A stretch of 64,000 nucleotides of DNA from Acidobacteriota bacterium (GCA_035471785.1 DATIPQ010000138.1:52282-116281); one strand, 5' to 3'. Positions 1 through 8,089 are shown, counted from the stretch's first letter. Notes: a model not told the origin generated them from the letters alone. Numbers and translations: made by a program.

Positions 1-727
1 CTGCCGACAAGAGGACGATTGTCGTTCTCCAGATGACGGAATGGGCCGACACCGACTCGTCGCCGCCCTGCTCCAGCGCCAAGCGGGCATACCAGTGATG
101 GCGATCGATCAACCTCTGGCGCTGCTCCTGGGAGAGCGAGTCGGAGCCTTGCTGGTAGATGGTGGCGAAGACCTGAGCGTCCTCTTCCAGGCTCTGGGGA
201 GAAACCGAGGGTGCTTGGTCGTCGCCAGAGCCGGCAATGACGGCCGAGATGGAGCCCTTGACCTCTTCAAGGCGTTGCAGAGCGGCATCTCTTCCCCGCA
301 TCTCGGCCAGGACAGGGACGGTGCGGAGCCGGCTAACAAGCGTCGCGGCGGAAGATTCCACTTCCTCCAGCATCGAGTCCACAAGCTGCTCCGAACTCGT
401 TTCATCTTCGGCACTACCGCCGACTGCGATCCCCATCTTGGAGAGGCGATAGACGCCCAGCGCATAGCGGGAGGTCAGGCGGAAGTGAGGATCTTCAGCG
501 AGATCTCCCAGCGGCTGCGTCAGCGGCGACGAGCTGGACTGGTGAAGCTCTTGTTGCTGGAGGAAGGCCAGCACCATGAATGCGCCCACGAACAGGGACA
601 GCAGCAGCCAAAGCCACCACGTCGGCTGGCGCGGCGGGTCAAGGTCCTGCGGAGATTTTTCTTGTCCAGTTCTTGCAGCATCGTGCTGGGGCGTGTTCTC
701 CGGGGCGTCCCTGGGTGTCTCTTCCAC
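1..727 (-). CDS. Membrane protein of unknown family, C-terminus cut by window edge
   Basis: The minus strand is open from a GTG at 727 to the window edge, giving about 242 residues. The first 35 residues are hydrophilic and Pro/Gln/Asp rich. A hydrophobic segment (WWLWLLLSLFVGAFMVLAFL) at about residues 37-56 is a membrane anchor, followed by about 170 mostly soluble, Glu/Ser/Gln-rich residues. A second hydrophobic run begins at the window edge (WRTTIVLLSA). An in-frame TAG lies just upstream of the GTG, so this is the first possible start; AGAAGG touches it, a tight ribosome-binding site. A forward open frame covering the same bases is low in complexity and is treated as a shadow. I do not recognise the family; the missing C-terminal part probably holds more membrane helices. 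Confidence 0.55.
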   Translation of the reverse strand, partial: MEETPRDAPENTPQHDAARTGQEKSPQDLDPPRQPTWWLWLLLSLFVGAFMVLAFLQQQELHQSSSSPLTQPLGDLAEDPHFRLTSRYALGVYRLSKMGIAVGGSAEDETSSEQLVDSMLEEVESSAATLVSRLRTVPVLAEMRGRDAALQRLEEVKGSISAVIAGSGDDQAPSVSPQSLEEDAQVFATIYQQGSDSLSQEQRQRLIDRHHWYARLALEQGGDESVSAHSVIWRTTIVLLSA

Positions 728-846
728 CCTTCTAGTCTACCAGCGTCGCTGCCAGGAAGACGGCCTCCCCTGACTCCCGCTCCTCAGGACGGAACCCCTG
801 AGGACTTGCCGGCGTGTAAATATCAAAGGGAGTGAAGGGAGAAGTC

Positions 847-1473
847 ATGCATTTACTGGTAACAATGGTGTTGCTTCTGGCGGCGCCGCCGGAAGACTAT
901 AAAGACGCGCCTTTTCAAGGCTGGGCGATGAGCGAAGAACGGGGCTCAACCCGCCTGATCTACTTCAGCAAGACCTCGGACAAACCGTGGAACTACTCGC
1001 CCGGACAGGTGGCCATCGAATACGGCCAACCTCCCTGGAAGCAGGAGTACGCCCAGCAGTTCGACCGGTTGACCCGGGGCAAGCGCTGGCGCATGGGTCA
1101 GAACTACTGGAGCAACCTCGACACCCGTTTTCCCCTGCGCATGGGTCAAACCACCGTCCAGCCCGGAATCTACTACGCGGTGCTGGAACGCAGCGCCGAA
1201 GACGACTGGGCACTGATTCTGCTCGATCCCGATTCGACTTACGAGATGAAGATCGACGCCTGGCACGTCAACCGCAAGGAAAGTCCCGAGGGCCTCCGCG
1301 TCCCGCTGCAATGGTCGAAGGAAGAGAGGGTGGCCGACAAGCTGCAAATCGACTTCACGCTGGACGAAGCCGACCACCGAAAAGCCGTCCTCAACATCCG
1401 CTTCGGCCCCCACCGCCTGTGGGTCCCGGTGCAAGCCCTGTTCCAAGGAACCCAGGTCAGCCCGGAAGAATAG
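847..1473 (+). CDS. Secreted DUF2911-like protein
   Basis: A 208-residue protein starting with a short hydrophobic signal-like segment (MHLLVTMVLLLAAP). The body resembles the DUF2911 family: a strand with VAIEYGQPPWK, a block GKRWRMGQNYWSNLDT in the place of the family's W-R-x-G-x-N/E-A-T segment, then TTVQPGIYYAVLE and a final beta-rich half. DUF2911 proteins are small secreted beta-sandwich proteins of unknown biochemical role that are common in Acidobacteriota and Bacteroidota. I chose ATG 847 because GGGAG lies 5 bases upstream; a GTG at 832 would add five residues and is also possible. No partner gene is evident on either side. Confidence 0.65.
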   Translation: MHLLVTMVLLLAAPPEDYKDAPFQGWAMSEERGSTRLIYFSKTSDKPWNYSPGQVAIEYGQPPWKQEYAQQFDRLTRGKRWRMGQNYWSNLDTRFPLRMGQTTVQPGIYYAVLERSAEDDWALILLDPDSTYEMKIDAWHVNRKESPEGLRVPLQWSKEERVADKLQIDFTLDEADHRKAVLNIRFGPHRLWVPVQALFQGTQVSPEE

Positions 1474-1535
1474 GTCCAAAGCGCTGAATCCAATGTGTTC
1501 ACTTCCCGGTTTCTCTCGGTCCTCCCCTGGATGAC

Positions 1536-1607
1536 TTAGCCCAGCACGGCCACGGTCTCATCCCGCAACTCCTCCAGATCAGCGTCCTCGTCGTAGAAAG
1601 CGCGCAT
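1536..1607 (-). pseudogene. Remnant of ilvC N-terminus (ketol-acid reductoisomerase)
   Basis: A 23-codon frame from ATG 1607 to a stop at 1536 reads MRAFYDEDADLEELRDETVA followed by VLG and then TAA. Ketol-acid reductoisomerases begin with a nearly identical strand (x-Y-Y-D-x-D-A-D-L ... K-x-V-A-V-x-G-Y-G-S-Q-G-H). Here the frame stops exactly before the NADPH-binding Gly-rich loop and nothing downstream continues the family. I read it as a short relic of a lost or rearranged ilvC; a chance match over 23 residues is possible but unlikely given the run of identities. Confidence 0.5.
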
Positions 1608-1613
1608 ATCCAG

Positions 1614-1781
1614 TCAAAGCCTGATCCAGACGCTCTTGGTCTGGCTGTAGAGATCGAGAGTGTAGTCCACTTCCAAGGCCTTGCCGGAAGCCGCCTCGCA
1701 GGGCCGTCCGTCGATCCACAACCGTCCCGGCGCGATGTCCCTGGGCGCCGGGTCCATGTTGGGAGAAGCTGTTCGCTGCAT
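1614..1781 (-). pseudogene. Internally deleted aldehyde dehydrogenase remnant
   Basis: A 55-codon frame from ATG 1781 ends at TGA 1614. Residues about 20-40 (LWIDGRPCEAASGKALEV) match the N-terminal segment of aldehyde dehydrogenases (hydrophobic-IDG-x-W-x-x-A-x-SG). The last 13 residues (LDLYSQTKSVWIRL) match the extreme C-terminus of the same family (L-x-x-Y-T-Q-x-K-S-V-W). About 400 intervening residues, including the catalytic Cys and Glu, are missing, so this is a decayed gene with the middle removed. It lies directly upstream of the ilvC-like relic on the same strand. The remaining 257 bases to 2038 show no recognisable coding sequence. Confidence 0.5.
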
Positions 1782-2038
1782 GGCCTAGAGCTTACAAGAT
1801 TCGCAACTGACCGGGAAGGCGGCCCCAGCCAAGGAGAACGTGGTCGGCGCTTGATACCTGGCAACGGCCAACGCTCCATACGTTCCTCGTTACCGCCCAC
1901 GATTTCAGATTCAAGGCCATCGGGCTTCTGTCCCCGGGAAGTGCCTTCGCAGGTCAGAAGGCGAGAAAAGAACGGTGCTAACTTGAGCATCAAGCTTCCG
2001 CACTTTTTAACGATCAGCGTTGTGGCCTGGAGAACAGC

Positions 2039-5002
2039 ATGAGACGCTTCAAGCAGTTATCCGCAACAAGCATCCTGGGCCTGGGGATCGTAGCCGTGGC
2101 CGGACTGCTGACGGCCCGAGGCTTGCAGGAGGCCAACGGCGCCCAAGCGCCTCCCTTGCAGCGCTCCCAGACGGGACATCCCACCTTCATGAGTCCGCAT
2201 TCCAATCCCATCGTCCTGATCGGCGGACGCGTCTTCGTCGCCAACACTCCCGCCGATACCGTGGACGTCATCGACGCCTCCAGCCATTCCATCCTCGCGC
2301 GGGTCAACGTGGGCATCGACCCGGTGGCGATCGCGGTGCGTCCGGACGGCAAGGAAGTCTGGGTCAGCAATCACATCTCAGACTCGGTGAGCGTCATCGA
2401 CAGCGATCCGCAAAGCCTCACCTACCTGCAAGTCCTGGCCACGGTTCAGGACTTCGACCCCGTCACCAAGGCGACCCGCTTTGACGAGCCTGTGGGGCTG
2501 GCTTTCGCCGACAATGAGAAAGCCTACGTGGCGCTGTCGTCAGAGAACCAGGTTGCCGTCATCAGCGTGCCCGAGCGGCGGGTGGTGAAACGGCTGACGA
2601 TCACGGCCCAGGATCCTCGGGCGTTGACCGTGCGCGGCGACCGGCTCTACGTGATTCCTTTCGAGTCCAACAACCAGACCCAGATCTCGGGCTGCACAGG
2701 ACCCGTCAATGGGGACTTGTGTACCTTTAATGCCATCCAACATTCCAACAACGTGTTGTCGTTGGGCATCGACGTCGACATCGTCAAGAATCCGGCCGTC
2801 CCGGACCGCGACCTTTACGTCTTCGATACGACTACCGACCGCCTGGTCCGGGTTGTCAGCAAGGTGGGGACGTTGCTCTATGGCCTGACCGTGGACTCCG
2901 CCGGACGCGTCTTCGTGGCTCAGACGGAGGCCCGCAATCATGTCAACGGCCGGGCCGGGACCCGAGGGGACGGCTTGGCTGAGCTGGAAAACCGGGCCTT
3001 CCTCAACCAGATCGCCCGCGTCGACTGCGGCGGGGGGGGCTGCGGCTCTCCCCAGGTGATCGATCTCGAGCCGCTTCCACCCCAGCATCCGGCGCCTGCT
3101 ATGGCGTTGGCGACGCCTTACGCCATTCAGATCAGCGCCGACGACTCGACGCTGGTCGTCTCGGCGGCTGGCTCCAATAAGCTCTTCACCATCGACGCCG
3201 CCAGCGGACAAGCTCTGGGACGCACCGATGTCGGCGCGGTTCCTAGAGGCATCGCGCTGGAGTCGGGCGTCCAGGGTGAGCCGGCCCGGGCCTGGGTACT
3301 CAATGCCGTCTCCAACACGGTGTCGCTGGTCGATCTCTCCGATCCCTCCCACCCCGAGGTGGTCGAGACTGTTGCTTTGGAGGATCCCACTCATCCCGAA
3401 GTGAAGCGGGGGCGGATGGTCTTTCACGACGCCAGTGCGTCCAGCACGGGGACTTTCTCCTGCGAGAGCTGCCATCCTGACGGGCACACCGACCAGTTGC
3501 TGTGGGTATTGGACACGCCGATCTGCAGTGTGCCAGGCTGCACCCAGATTCCGCCTCGCATAACGATGCCGGTCCGGGGTCTGCGCGACACCGCCCCCTA
3601 TCACTGGGACGGCATTCCCGGCGATCCCTATGGCGGAAGAAACACCGCCAATATCATGGGCTCCGACCCCCCGAACAGCGACGTCAATGTTCCTGAGAGC
3701 AGTACCCGCCATCTCGTCGACGGAGGGTTGGCTACCACCATGCTGAGGGTTGGCGACCCGACGGTCAACGACGAAGGCAAACCCGGCGCATTTACAGCCG
3801 GCCAGCGCGATGACATGGCCAGGTTCCTGCTCAGCGTACCTTACCCGCCGTCCAGGAGGCGTTCCTTCGACAACGTCCTTTCAGACACCGCCGAGCGGGG
3901 CTTCAAGGTCTTTCACATCGACGGAGTCATTACTGCCGATGGCCCCAATACCTGCGGCGACTGTCATCGAATGCCCTTCTGGGTCAGCACCAATACGCCG
4001 GAGACGGGGATGGACGCACCCACCTGGCGCGGAGCCTACGACCGCTGGCTGATTCTGCCCCAGGGCCGGGTCAACCTGGTGGACCTCATGCTCCCCTCCG
4101 CGCGCCAGACCGGGATCGTGGAGAGGGACATGTGGGTGGGGCTGAGCCCGGCCCTCGAGCCCGCCTGGAACATGGTGACCGAAGGCAGCACCGGTTTCTC
4201 CGGATCCTTCGCCCGCCAGGTCACCCTCAATCAGGGCTCCGCCCGGTCCGCCTTGACCGATGACCTGCTCAACGCCTTGGAAGTGTCGGCTAGTGAAGGC
4301 GCCGTCCTGCTCCAGGGCGAAGGTGTGTTCATCGACGGCGACAGCGCCCTGCCGGTCCGCTTGCAGTACGTATCGGGCCTCTATGTGGAGGACGGTCCCA
4401 GGCCCCAAAGGTTTACCCGCTCCGATCTGATCGGACGCGCCTCGGCCGGGGAGCTGCTCGTCACCTTTACCGGACGCCTGGGCGTCAATGTCGATCTGGA
4501 TCACCCCCAGCCCGCCCTTTGGAGTCAGGGACCTATCGAGGAGCAACGGGGGCCCCAGATTTTCCCCACCGTCCTGGACGGCAGCAACTCCATGCTGCTC
4601 AGCGCACGGCATGTTGAAGCGGGGGCCCGAGTCTATGTCGACGGAAGACGGATCCTGGGCAACGTCCGGTGTCATCAAGGAGGCCAGCTTCCCGACTGCT
4701 CGGGCGAGGACGTAGTGGTCCAATTGGCGACGGTTCCCCCGTCGCCCGGCATGCACTTCTTGCAGGTCCAGAACAGCAATGGTCTTTTCAGCAATGATTT
4801 CATCTTTTTCTCGGCGGCCGGAGCCGGTTGCGACTGCGACATCAACGACGATGGAGGCGTAGATGTCGCGGACGTGCAGAGCATGATCAACGAAGCCCTG
4901 CAAAGCGCCCCGCCCACTTGCGACCTGAATCAAGACGGCGCCATTAACGTGGCCGACATTCAGGCGGTAATCAACGCCGCACTTGGTGGAGGATGCCAAT
5001 GA
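2039..5002 (+). CDS. Secreted YVTN beta-propeller / haem-binding protein with C-terminal dockerin
   Basis: 987 residues. A signal peptide (hydrophobic GLGIVAVAGLLTA near residue 20) is followed by repeated YVTN-type propeller blades, for example VFVANTPADTVDVID and VWVSNHISDSVSVID. Two CxxCH motifs, CESCH near residue 475 and CGDCH near 640, sit in a cytochrome-c-peroxidase-like region and should bind covalent haem after export. An IPT-like segment follows. The last 57 residues hold two calcium-loop repeats (DINDDGGVDVADVQSMI and DLNQDGAINVADIQAVI), which is a type I dockerin. GGAGA lies 6 bases before ATG 2039. The stop overlaps the next start (ATGA). The two downstream genes encode cohesin-like proteins, so the dockerin probably docks on them outside the inner membrane. 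Substrate of the haem domain is unknown. Confidence 0.8.
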   Translation: MRRFKQLSATSILGLGIVAVAGLLTARGLQEANGAQAPPLQRSQTGHPTFMSPHSNPIVLIGGRVFVANTPADTVDVIDASSHSILARVNVGIDPVAIAVRPDGKEVWVSNHISDSVSVIDSDPQSLTYLQVLATVQDFDPVTKATRFDEPVGLAFADNEKAYVALSSENQVAVISVPERRVVKRLTITAQDPRALTVRGDRLYVIPFESNNQTQISGCTGPVNGDLCTFNAIQHSNNVLSLGIDVDIVKNPAVPDRDLYVFDTTTDRLVRVVSKVGTLLYGLTVDSAGRVFVAQTEARNHVNGRAGTRGDGLAELENRAFLNQIARVDCGGGGCGSPQVIDLEPLPPQHPAPAMALATPYAIQISADDSTLVVSAAGSNKLFTIDAASGQALGRTDVGAVPRGIALESGVQGEPARAWVLNAVSNTVSLVDLSDPSHPEVVETVALEDPTHPEVKRGRMVFHDASASSTGTFSCESCHPDGHTDQLLWVLDTPICSVPGCTQIPPRITMPVRGLRDTAPYHWDGIPGDPYGGRNTANIMGSDPPNSDVNVPESSTRHLVDGGLATTMLRVGDPTVNDEGKPGAFTAGQRDDMARFLLSVPYPPSRRRSFDNVLSDTAERGFKVFHIDGVITADGPNTCGDCHRMPFWVSTNTPETGMDAPTWRGAYDRWLILPQGRVNLVDLMLPSARQTGIVERDMWVGLSPALEPAWNMVTEGSTGFSGSFARQVTLNQGSARSALTDDLLNALEVSASEGAVLLQGEGVFIDGDSALPVRLQYVSGLYVEDGPRPQRFTRSDLIGRASAGELLVTFTGRLGVNVDLDHPQPALWSQGPIEEQRGPQIFPTVLDGSNSMLLSARHVEAGARVYVDGRRILGNVRCHQGGQLPDCSGEDVVVQLATVPPSPGMHFLQVQNSNGLFSNDFIFFSAAGAGCDCDINDDGGVDVADVQSMINEALQSAPPTCDLNQDGAINVADIQAVINAALGGGCQ

Positions 5003-5553
5003 GCAGAAATTTCCGCCCACGGTTGATCCGCACCCTTTCACGCAAACTTGCAGCCGCCCTCGTCGCGGCCGTCCTTCCCTTGGGGACGGCCTTGGCGCTC
5101 GGCTCTCCTGGAGCAGGCGAATTGCGCCTGGGAAAGCTGCAGCCGAGCAACCAGGGAACCCTTGAGGCGACCGTGGAGCTGACCCGCCTTCCCAGCGGTC
5201 TCAGCGGTATCCAGTTCGATCTGGTGATGGCCGATCCCGACCTGCAAGTCGAGGCCGTGCTCAGCCCGGTCATGCGGAAAAGCGGAAAGCTTCTCTACCT
5301 GCGCCCGATCGGGCCCGGGGTCTACCGCCTGCTGATCGCCGGCTTCAACCAAGGACCAATCGAGGCGGGAGCGGTGGCCACCTTGACGGTGAGTGGCTCC
5401 GCGCCCGCTGCGCCGGGGACCCAGGTGCTGTCTGTCCGGCGGGTCATCGGGACCGACGGCGACGGGCGCCGGCTGAACTTCGCGTCCACGGTCGAGGAGG
5501 GCCGTCCCGCTGCCGGTGACCGGGAAAGACGCAGCCGGATGCCTTATCGCTAA
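4999..5553 (+). CDS. Small secreted cohesin-like protein
   Basis: 184 residues starting at ATG 4999, six bases after GGAGG and overlapping the stop of the dockerin gene by four bases. A twin-arginine-rich N-terminus and hydrophobic stretch (LAAALVAAVLPLGTALALG) make a signal peptide. The mature part is one beta-rich domain of about 130 residues with the pattern of bacterial cohesins: a strand ending in LSGIQFDLVMADPDLQV, then LLYLRPIGPGVYRLLIAG, a turn N-Q-G-P-I-E-A-G and a final strand. Cohesins bind dockerins, and the preceding gene ends in one. The C-terminus is short and charged, with no sorting signal or membrane anchor visible. A related domain in the hyalin or fibronectin classes cannot be excluded from sequence alone. 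Confidence 0.6.
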   Translation: MSRNFRPRLIRTLSRKLAAALVAAVLPLGTALALGSPGAGELRLGKLQPSNQGTLEATVELTRLPSGLSGIQFDLVMADPDLQVEAVLSPVMRKSGKLLYLRPIGPGVYRLLIAGFNQGPIEAGAVATLTVSGSAPAAPGTQVLSVRRVIGTDGDGRRLNFASTVEEGRPAAGDRERRSRMPYR

Positions 5554-5566
5554 GTGGAGAAAAGCC

Positions 5567-6733
5567 ATGTCCAGAATTTTCGCATTGATCACCGTCGTCT
5601 TTAGCCTGGCAACGGCTCAGGCCGCACAGTTGAGCGTGCGGAATGCCGTCGTCACGCCCGGTTCCGAGATCGAGATTGCCGTCGACTACCAGGCCCAGGA
5701 CGAAGAAGTCACAGCCCTCCAGTTCGAAGTCCTCTTTGACGGCAGCCATTTCTCGCTGGCGGCCGAGGCCGGTAATGCGGCGGACGCGGGCGCCAAGACG
5801 GTGAGTTCAAACCAGCTCGATCCCAACACTCTGCTGGTCATCGTCAGCGGGCTGAACCAGAACGCCATCCAAGACGGAACGCTGGTGGTGCTGAGAGTGT
5901 CCGTCCCGCGGGGGACGCCTCAAGCCGACTACGGCTTCCTGCTCGACAGCGTGTCCGCTACGGACCAGGACGGGGAGGAGGTGGCCACCGCGGCGGTCGA
6001 CGGCACCTTGGCCGTGATGGCGGAAGAGACTCCGCCTCTCTTGATTTTCCCGCAGTACGCCGAAGGCCTGATCGCGGGGACCACCAGCCGGACCCGTCTG
6101 GTCATCCGAAACAACAGCGACGAGCCGGACAGCGGCGAGGTCAGATTCTTCGACTCGTCGGGGAATCCTCAGCAAGTTCCCTCCGAGAGACGGGCGGCTT
6201 CTTCCATCTTCTACGAGCTGGCGCCCTGGTCGAGCACCGAAATCGTCACCGACGGCACGTCCGCCTCTCTCCTGAGCGGTCCTCTGACCGTCCACTCGGA
6301 CCGGGGAGAAGAATCGGGTCTCGAAGCCACGGTGATTTTCACCATCCTGGGCGACAATTTTGTTTCGGTGAATCCAGCCCAGCCGCGCTCCCGGCACCAG
6401 GTCTACGTCAGCGTGAACGCCTTGGAAAACACCGGATTGGCGGTCTATAACCCGGGCAGCGACGGGGTCACGCTCGACCTGACCCTGCTCGACGCCTCGG
6501 GTGCGCCTGTAGCCGACCCGCTCTCGATGGTGCTCGCTCCTGGACAGCAACTGTCCGCCTTCGTGACCGAACAGCCGCTCTTCAACACCTTCTTCCAAGA
6601 GGAGTCAGTCTTCCGCGGCACCCTTAACATCCACGTCCGCGACGCGGCCCAGGTCTCCCTGCTGGGCCTGATCCAGCGCCTCGACACCGGCGCCCTGATC
6701 GCCATAGCCGCCAGCTCCAACCCAGCGCCCTGA
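5567..6733 (+). CDS. Secreted cohesin-like protein with C-terminal beta-sandwich domain
   Basis: 388 residues starting at ATG 5567 (GGAGA six bases upstream, 13 bases after the previous stop). A cleavable signal peptide (MSRIFALITVVFSLATAQA) precedes a domain at about 20-150 with cohesin hallmarks: LSVRNAVVTPGSEIEIAV, then TALQFEVLFDG and a strand ending VIVSGLNQNAIQDGTLVVLR. Residues about 160-388 form a second beta-rich unit beginning LLIFPQYAEGLIAGTTSRT, resembling an adhesive surface domain frequent in Acidobacteriota proteins. It closes the three-gene operon that starts at 2039. The most economical reading is a scaffold or docking protein for the dockerin-bearing propeller protein. Confidence 0.65.
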   Translation: MSRIFALITVVFSLATAQAAQLSVRNAVVTPGSEIEIAVDYQAQDEEVTALQFEVLFDGSHFSLAAEAGNAADAGAKTVSSNQLDPNTLLVIVSGLNQNAIQDGTLVVLRVSVPRGTPQADYGFLLDSVSATDQDGEEVATAAVDGTLAVMAEETPPLLIFPQYAEGLIAGTTSRTRLVIRNNSDEPDSGEVRFFDSSGNPQQVPSERRAASSIFYELAPWSSTEIVTDGTSASLLSGPLTVHSDRGEESGLEATVIFTILGDNFVSVNPAQPRSRHQVYVSVNALENTGLAVYNPGSDGVTLDLTLLDASGAPVADPLSMVLAPGQQLSAFVTEQPLFNTFFQEESVFRGTLNIHVRDAAQVSLLGLIQRLDTGALIAIAASSNPAP

Positions 6734-6748
6734 CCAGGCGACGGTTTC

Positions 6749-6784
6749 TTGACATCAAGACATCACCAGATCTATGATCTGATG
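6749..6784 (+). promoter_or_regulatory. vapBC promoter with overlapping palindromic operator
   Basis: TTGACA at 6749-6754 and TATGAT at 6773-6778 are separated by 18 bases, a near-consensus sigma-70 promoter. The -10 box is wrapped by an imperfect palindrome at 6761-6784 (CATCA-CC-AGATC, TAT, GATCTGATG). VapB is a DNA-binding antitoxin, so the palindrome is a natural autorepression site. Only seven bases lie between the -10 box and ATG 6786, so the transcript would be leaderless. Confidence 0.6.
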
Positions 6785-6785
6785 C

Positions 6786-7034
6786 ATGAGGACGACGCTG
6801 ACCATCGAAGAGGACGTGGCGGTACTGATTCAAAGGCTGCGCAAAGAACGCGATCTGACGCTCAAGGAAGTCGTGAATCAAGCCCTGCGCAAGGGCCTCA
6901 ACGTGATGCTGGCGCCTCCCCCGGAGAGCAAGCGCTACCGGATCAATCCCCGCGATTTGGGACGCTGCCGCCTCAACGATCTCGACAACATCTCCGAAGC
7001 TTTGGCCATCGCTGAAGGAGAGGACTACCGATGA
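6786..7034 (+). CDS. vapB: VapB-type antitoxin
   Basis: 82 residues. The N-terminus (MRTTLTIEEDVAVLIQRLRK then LTLKEVVNQALRKGL) is a ribbon-helix-helix fold of the VapB/DUF2191 class, which binds DNA as a dimer. The C-terminal 30 residues are the likely toxin-binding tail. It overlaps vapC by ATGA, a standard coupling for toxin-antitoxin pairs. No ribosome-binding site precedes ATG 6786; the promoter geometry suggests leaderless translation. Role: neutralise the downstream PIN-domain RNase and repress the operon. Confidence 0.85.
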   Translation: MRTTLTIEEDVAVLIQRLRKERDLTLKEVVNQALRKGLNVMLAPPPESKRYRINPRDLGRCRLNDLDNISEALAIAEGEDYR

Positions 7035-7477
7035 TCCTGGTGGACGCCAATCTGTTGGTGTACGCCTTCAACCAGAGCATGCCCCAGCACGGCAAGAGCC
7101 GTCAATGGTTGGAGGACGTCCTCAACCGCCATCCCCGCATCGGACTCCCCTGGCCCTCTCTGCTGGCCTTCCTGCGCCTCGTCACCAATCCTCGTATCTA
7201 CCAGCATCCGGCGTCGATGGAGGATGCTTGGTCCCAAGTCCAGGAATGGCTCTCCCTGGAGCAGGTCTGGATTCCCCAACCCACCCGCCGCCATGCGGAC
7301 ATCCTGCAAGACCTCCTCAGCGTGGTGGGACACCAGTCCAACCTCGTCCCCGACGCCCACTTGGCCGCCCTGGCCATCGAACACGGCCTCACCCTTTTCT
7401 CGGCCGACAACGACTTCGCCCGCTTCCCCACCCTCACCTGGCACAACCCCCTGCGCGAGGATGGCCGGAACTCCTGA
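7031..7477 (+). CDS. vapC: VapC-type PIN-domain toxin
   Basis: 148 residues with the PIN nuclease layout: a first acidic strand (MILVDANLLVYAFN), a central helix PWPSLLAFLRLVTNP typical of one VapC subfamily, and the C-terminal block NLVPDAHLAALAIEHGLTL followed by SADNDFARF, which carries the remaining acidic metal ligands. PIN toxins are Mg-dependent RNases, usually cutting tRNA or rRNA. The gene is complete and translationally coupled to vapB, so the pair should be functional. It is the intact counterpart of the broken pair 400 bases downstream, but the two belong to different VapBC subfamilies. Confidence 0.85.
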   Translation: MILVDANLLVYAFNQSMPQHGKSRQWLEDVLNRHPRIGLPWPSLLAFLRLVTNPRIYQHPASMEDAWSQVQEWLSLEQVWIPQPTRRHADILQDLLSVVGHQSNLVPDAHLAALAIEHGLTLFSADNDFARFPTLTWHNPLREDGRNS

Positions 7478-7590
7478 GGATTGGCCTTGCCACGATCCCC
7501 TCGATGCGCCGCATCTTCCTTCTGGCTACCTCCAGTTTCGTTCTGCTAGACTTATTGACACTCAACCCATCCAATCCTTCAGGAGGAGAA

Positions 7591-7797
7591 ATGAAACGCA
7601 GCCTACGCCAGATCACCGTCGCCATCGTCTTCCTATCCTTACTTGCGGGGGTCAGGACCCTACTGGGCCCCACCCAAACAAACGCCTGCATCCTGATCGA
7701 ATTCTGCTCCTCCTCGGCCGACTGCTCCCTCTGGTGCCCCTCCGGCTCCGGCGACTGTATCCGCGTGGAATGCAGACAATTCTGCGTCTGCTCCTAG
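7591..7797 (+). CDS. Small cysteine-rich secreted peptide
   Basis: 68 residues, start ATG 7591 with a strong site (AGGAGGAG) just upstream. Residues 1-32 are a signal peptide (basic MKRSLRQ, then ITVAIVFLSLLAGV). The mature part of about 36 residues has eight cysteines (C-x6-C-x5-C-x3-C-x6-C-x4-C-x3-C-x-C approximately), with almost no charged residues besides two Arg, Glu and Asp. Such density points to disulfide bonds or metal binding outside the cytoplasm. I do not recognise a family. It lies between two toxin-antitoxin loci with no obvious partner gene. Confidence 0.6.
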   Translation: MKRSLRQITVAIVFLSLLAGVRTLLGPTQTNACILIEFCSSSADCSLWCPSGSGDCIRVECRQFCVCS

Positions 7798-7809
7798 CAG
7801 CCCGCATGG

Positions 7810-7861
7810 GATATCCACTCGACTTACAACCAGATATCTTCAACAAGCCGAGTACGATATC
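7810..7861 (+). promoter_or_regulatory. Three GATATC palindromes at 23-bp steps before second vapB
   Basis: GATATC occurs at 7810, 7833 and 7856, exactly 23 bases apart, in the 74 bases between the preceding gene and ATG 7871. The last copy overlaps a weak -10-like box (TATCCT, 7858-7863) that ends seven bases before the ATG. Regular palindromes at about two helical turns are typical of antitoxin operators, which bind several dimers on one face of the DNA. Confidence 0.45.
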
Positions 7862-7870
7862 CTGCATGTG

Positions 7871-8089
7871 ATGAGTTCGACGCAAAGGATCAGCGTGGAG
7901 ATCAATCGGGATCTGCTTCGATCAGCCAAGCGGATACTTGCGACGGCGACCATCAGGGAAACGATCGAGAAGGCCCTGTTGGAAGTCCAGCGTGGCGAGG
8001 CGCGTCGCGAGGAGGTCGAGGCCCTCTCCTCCATGGAAGGCTTGGATCTGATCGATCCAGATGTGATGGCCAAGGCATGGCGCTCATGA
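7871..8089 (+). CDS. vapB: VapB-type antitoxin, orphaned
   Basis: 72 residues from ATG 7871 (a GTG one codon upstream is also open). [20 protein letters not shown] followed by [15 protein letters not shown] is a VapB ribbon-helix-helix domain; the tail [21 protein letters not shown] is the toxin-wrapping arm. The reading frame is intact and overlaps the start of the downstream toxin by ATGA, as in working pairs, but that toxin is destroyed by frameshifts. It could still repress its own promoter or act as an anti-addiction protein against related toxins elsewhere. Confidence 0.75.
   Translation: MSSTQRISVEINRDLLRSAKRILATATIRETIEKALLEVQRGEARREEVEALSSMEGLDLIDPDVMAKAWRS

Noticed and set aside
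41-835. 264-codon forward frame at the left edge
   Set aside because: The opposite strand reads a membrane protein with normal composition over the same bases; the forward frame is Arg/Leu-rich without family features.
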